Under the pieces are notes generated by a model. The model had not been told where the DNA came from, made no database searches, and worked only from the letters and a program-made list of their open reading frames with translations. From Halorubrum sodomense (GTDB taxonomy: Archaea; Halobacteriota; Halobacteria; Halobacteriales; Haloferacaceae), in the NCBI RefSeq assembly GCF_900111935.1, contig NZ_FOYN01000001.1:372001-436000 (forward strand): a DNA stretch of 64,000 nt, written 5' to 3'. Numbering within the stretch: position 1 is the stretch's first letter; every line of letters begins with the position of its first letter. The position numbers and the translations under genes were made by a program. Of the stretch, positions 62,063-64,000 are shown piece after piece.

Positions 62063-64000
62063 TCACTCGGTTATAAATCGCTCCCGCTCTTTGCGCGCGA
62101 ACTCGGTCCCGTACCGCTCCACGAGCGGGGCGTAGGCGTCGCCGAGCGCGCGCATACACGCGCTCGTCGAGACGAAGTCCAGTTCGTCGGCGACCTCGTC
62201 CCACGGGCGGCCCTGAAGCACCTTCCGGACGAGCAGGCGCTCCGCGCGGTCGTCGAGGTCGGTCCCCTCGACCAGCGCCGCGAGCGCGAGGTCCCGGAAC
62301 GCGCCGGGCGCGGTGTCGTACATCCCCGGGCCGACGGAGGCGCCGACGACCGAGCGCCACTCGGTCTCGGTGAGGTCGACCGGGACCGGGGCGGAACAGG
62401 CCCGGAGCGCGCCGCGGACCACGTCCGGGTCGACGTCGCGGTGCGCGTCCGAGAGGCCGTCGCGCTCGCGGTCCCGGAGGGCGACCGCGTGGCGGTCCAG
62501 GAGGCCGCGGCCGGCCTCGGTCTCCGGGCGGAGCATGACCGCGGAGTACTCGCCCGAGGCGTCGTTCCGGCTCGTCGAGAAGTGAACGGTCCGGTAGCCT
62601 GCCCGACGCCAGAAGCGGAGCAGGCGCGGCGTCGCGCCGTAGCCGACCGAGAAGTAGTCGAGGCCGCCGTCGCCGTCGTCCTCGCTCCCGGCCCCCCGCT
62701 CGCCGCCGAACTCCGCGTGGACCTCGTCGAGCAGCCGCGAGCCGAACCCCGCGTCCCGGAGCGCGTGGTGGGTCGCGATCCGAACCGTCCGCAGGCCGCG
62801 CGGCGCGGCGGCCGCCTCGTCCCGCAGTTGGCTCGTGAGCACGTCCGGCACCATGTTCCCCCGCACGCGCTCGCCCTCGTACATCCCTCGGCGGGTCGCG
62901 GCGTCGAGCCCGCCCTCCCGTGCGAGCAGCGCCACCGCGACGACCCGGCCGTCCGCGACGAGCGCCCGCGCGACGAGGTTCGGCGCGTCCAGCAGCCGCG
63001 CCAGGTCGTTCGGCTCGGTCCGGTAGTGCGCGGCGACGAGCAGCCCGAACGCCTCCGAGAGCAGCGTCTCGTCCGCGAGCAGGTCGGCGGGGTCGAGCGC
63101 TCGGTAGGTCGCCTCGTCGACCGACGCGTCCGCGACTGCCGCGTCGACCGCCGGCCGGGCGTCGAGCAGGAGCGCGCGCGACGCCCACGCCTCGACGGGG
63201 TCGTTTCGCGCGTACCGGATCGGCTCGTCGAGCCGCACGTCGCTGACCGCGAACCGCGAGTCGAGCAGCCGCTCCCGGAACCGGACCGCGAACCCCCGGC
63301 CCGCGCCCTCGTAGCCGTGAACCGTCGTACAGAACGCGACCGCGGGCGCGTCGAGGAACCCCTCCAGCAGCCGCACCGGGAGCGCCGCCGCCTCGTCGAC
63401 GACCGCGGCGTCCGCCTCGGCCGCGGCTTCCGCCGCGGCGGCGGGCGGGAGGAACCGGACGCGGCCGCCGGAGGGCGTTCGGAGGTCGCGCTCGTCGCGG
63501 TCGCGGTCGCCGTCGAGACCGCCCCCGTCGTCCCGCTCGCTCGCGGTGGCGTCTCCCCCCGTCTCCGCCGCGATCAGTTCTCGCGCCCGGGCGAACACCT
63601 CCGCGGCGTTCCGGAACGCGGGCGCGGTGACGAGCACGTCGGCGCCGTCGAGCGCGAGCGCGCCGGCCGCGAGCCCGGCCGCGCTCGACTTCCCGCGCCC
63701 CCGGTCCGACTCGACGACGACGGCCGAGCCGGGGGCGGCGAGCGATTCGAACGCCCGAAGCGCCCGCGCCTGATCGCCCGTGAGACAGGCTCGGTACGCG
63801 GCCGCGGGGAACGTCGCGTCAGGCGGCGCGCTCGGGGGACCGACGGGCTCGCCGCGCCCCTCGCCCGCGCTCCCGGTGAGTCCGTCGCGCTCGAGCGCGT
63901 CACCGTCGGGTCCCTCGCCGAGCGCGACGACCGCGATTCCGGGATGCGTCCGGAGCGTCGAAACCAGGCGTTCGCGGAACCGCCCCGTCACATCGTCGAC
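62063..64000 (-). CDS. tmcA: tRNA(Met) cytidine acetyltransferase TmcA (5' part outside window)
   Basis: TmcA acetylates cytidine, in bacteria C34 of elongator tRNA-Met, using ATP or GTP and acetyl-CoA. The visible 645 residues include the helicase-like domain with Walker A ESDRGRGKSSAAGLAAG, the acidic VVDEAAALPVRLLEGFL, and a GNAT domain (RIATHHALRDAGFGSRLLDEV, then DYFSVGYGATPRLLRFWRRAGY). The frame stays open to base 64000, so the N-terminal domain and start lie beyond the edge. The stop at 62063 is next to repeat copy D. Confidence 0.95.
   Translation of the reverse strand, partial: VDDVTGRFRERLVSTLRTHPGIAVVALGEGPDGDALERDGLTGSAGEGRGEPVGPPSAPPDATFPAAAYRACLTGDQARALRAFESLAAPGSAVVVESDRGRGKSSAAGLAAGALALDGADVLVTAPAFRNAAEVFARARELIAAETGGDATASERDDGGGLDGDRDRDERDLRTPSGGRVRFLPPAAAAEAAAEADAAVVDEAAALPVRLLEGFLDAPAVAFCTTVHGYEGAGRGFAVRFRERLLDSRFAVSDVRLDEPIRYARNDPVEAWASRALLLDARPAVDAAVADASVDEATYRALDPADLLADETLLSEAFGLLVAAHYRTEPNDLARLLDAPNLVARALVADGRVVAVALLAREGGLDAATRRGMYEGERVRGNMVPDVLTSQLRDEAAAAPRGLRTVRIATHHALRDAGFGSRLLDEVHAEFGGERGAGSEDDGDGGLDYFSVGYGATPRLLRFWRRAGYRTVHFSTSRNDASGEYSAVMLRPETEAGRGLLDRHAVALRDRERDGLSDAHRDVDPDVVRGALRACSAPVPVDLTETEWRSVVGASVGPGMYDTAPGAFRDLALAALVEGTDLDDRAERLLVRKVLQGRPWDEVADELDFVSTSACMRALGDAYAPLVERYGTEFARKERERFITE

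Overview
The window looks like chromosomal core sequence from a haloarchaeon (class Halobacteria, probably Halorubrum or a close relative). Base composition is very GC-rich, and the proteins are acidic, rich in Asp, Glu, Ala and Val and poor in Lys. Many genes have a TATA-like box about 25-30 nt before the start codon, as expected for leaderless haloarchaeal transcripts. The gene set is archaeal: SecY, aIF1A, aIF2-gamma, Spt4, Rpo7, S24e, S17e, aEF1B, CDC48/VAT, Kae1-Bud32, CofD, TmcA and class I LysRS. I found no tRNA or rRNA gene, CRISPR array, complete insertion sequence or prophage. The genus is an inference; the class is well supported.

Layout. 1-6.4 kb: secY, a membrane protein with a long tetrapeptide-repeat tail, trm1, a YihY/BrkB-type membrane protein and a PAP2 phosphatase. 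6.4-11.4 kb: glnA divergent from an Lrp regulator, then pgk and gap, and an Hsp20. 11.4-17.7 kb: a RimK-like ATP-grasp ligase, aIF1A, small membrane and zinc proteins, a CryB/PhrB-type photolyase and an aldo/keto reductase. 17.8-24.2 kb: class II ribonucleotide reductase and a CDC48 operon led by a small Hsp20-like protein. 24.4-30.6 kb: a hydrolase, an Hsp20-UbiB pair, FkbM methyltransferase and a site-2 protease. 30.9-36.3 kb: a MobB-MoaE-type fusion, pyrH-lysS, a membrane histidine kinase and small zinc proteins. 36.3-42.4 kb: the conserved archaeal information-processing cluster (Kae1-Bud32, S24e, dephospho-CoA kinase, Spt4, Rpo7, PIN protein, aIF2-gamma), interrupted by a membrane gene on the other strand. 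42.6-46.8 kb: conserved haloarchaeal unknowns, aEF1B, a zinc protein, a TctA-type permease and S17e. 46.9-50.4 kb: a tightly overlapping cofD-Dus-CitG-DUF447 operon. 50.7-64 kb: isoaspartyl peptidase, an HTTM membrane protein, glycosyltransferase, isocitrate dehydrogenase, an AsnC/Lrp regulator divergent from carA, surE, GluRS, a Sulfolobus-type ferredoxin and TmcA, which runs off the right edge.

The most unusual structure is not coding. Four intergenic loci (about 12451-12804, 50509-50660, 55773-56028 and 61569-62046) belong to one modular repeat family. Short conserved blocks alternate with slots. Each slot holds a perfect or near-perfect hairpin whose sequence differs between loci while its pairing is kept. 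The largest copy begins with three tandem 57-bp units and has a hairpin with 19-bp perfect arms. The copies sit directly downstream of gene 3' ends, and one begins inside a stop codon.

Other points worth following are a pair of matching 13-bp dyads 51 bp apart flanking the carA promoter next to an Lrp-type regulator, a 17-bp-arm inverted repeat before gltX, an in-frame 18-residue Asp/Gly repeat inside Kae1, the absence of S27ae from its usual place beside S24e, and the CitG/DUF447 genes attached to an F420 gene.
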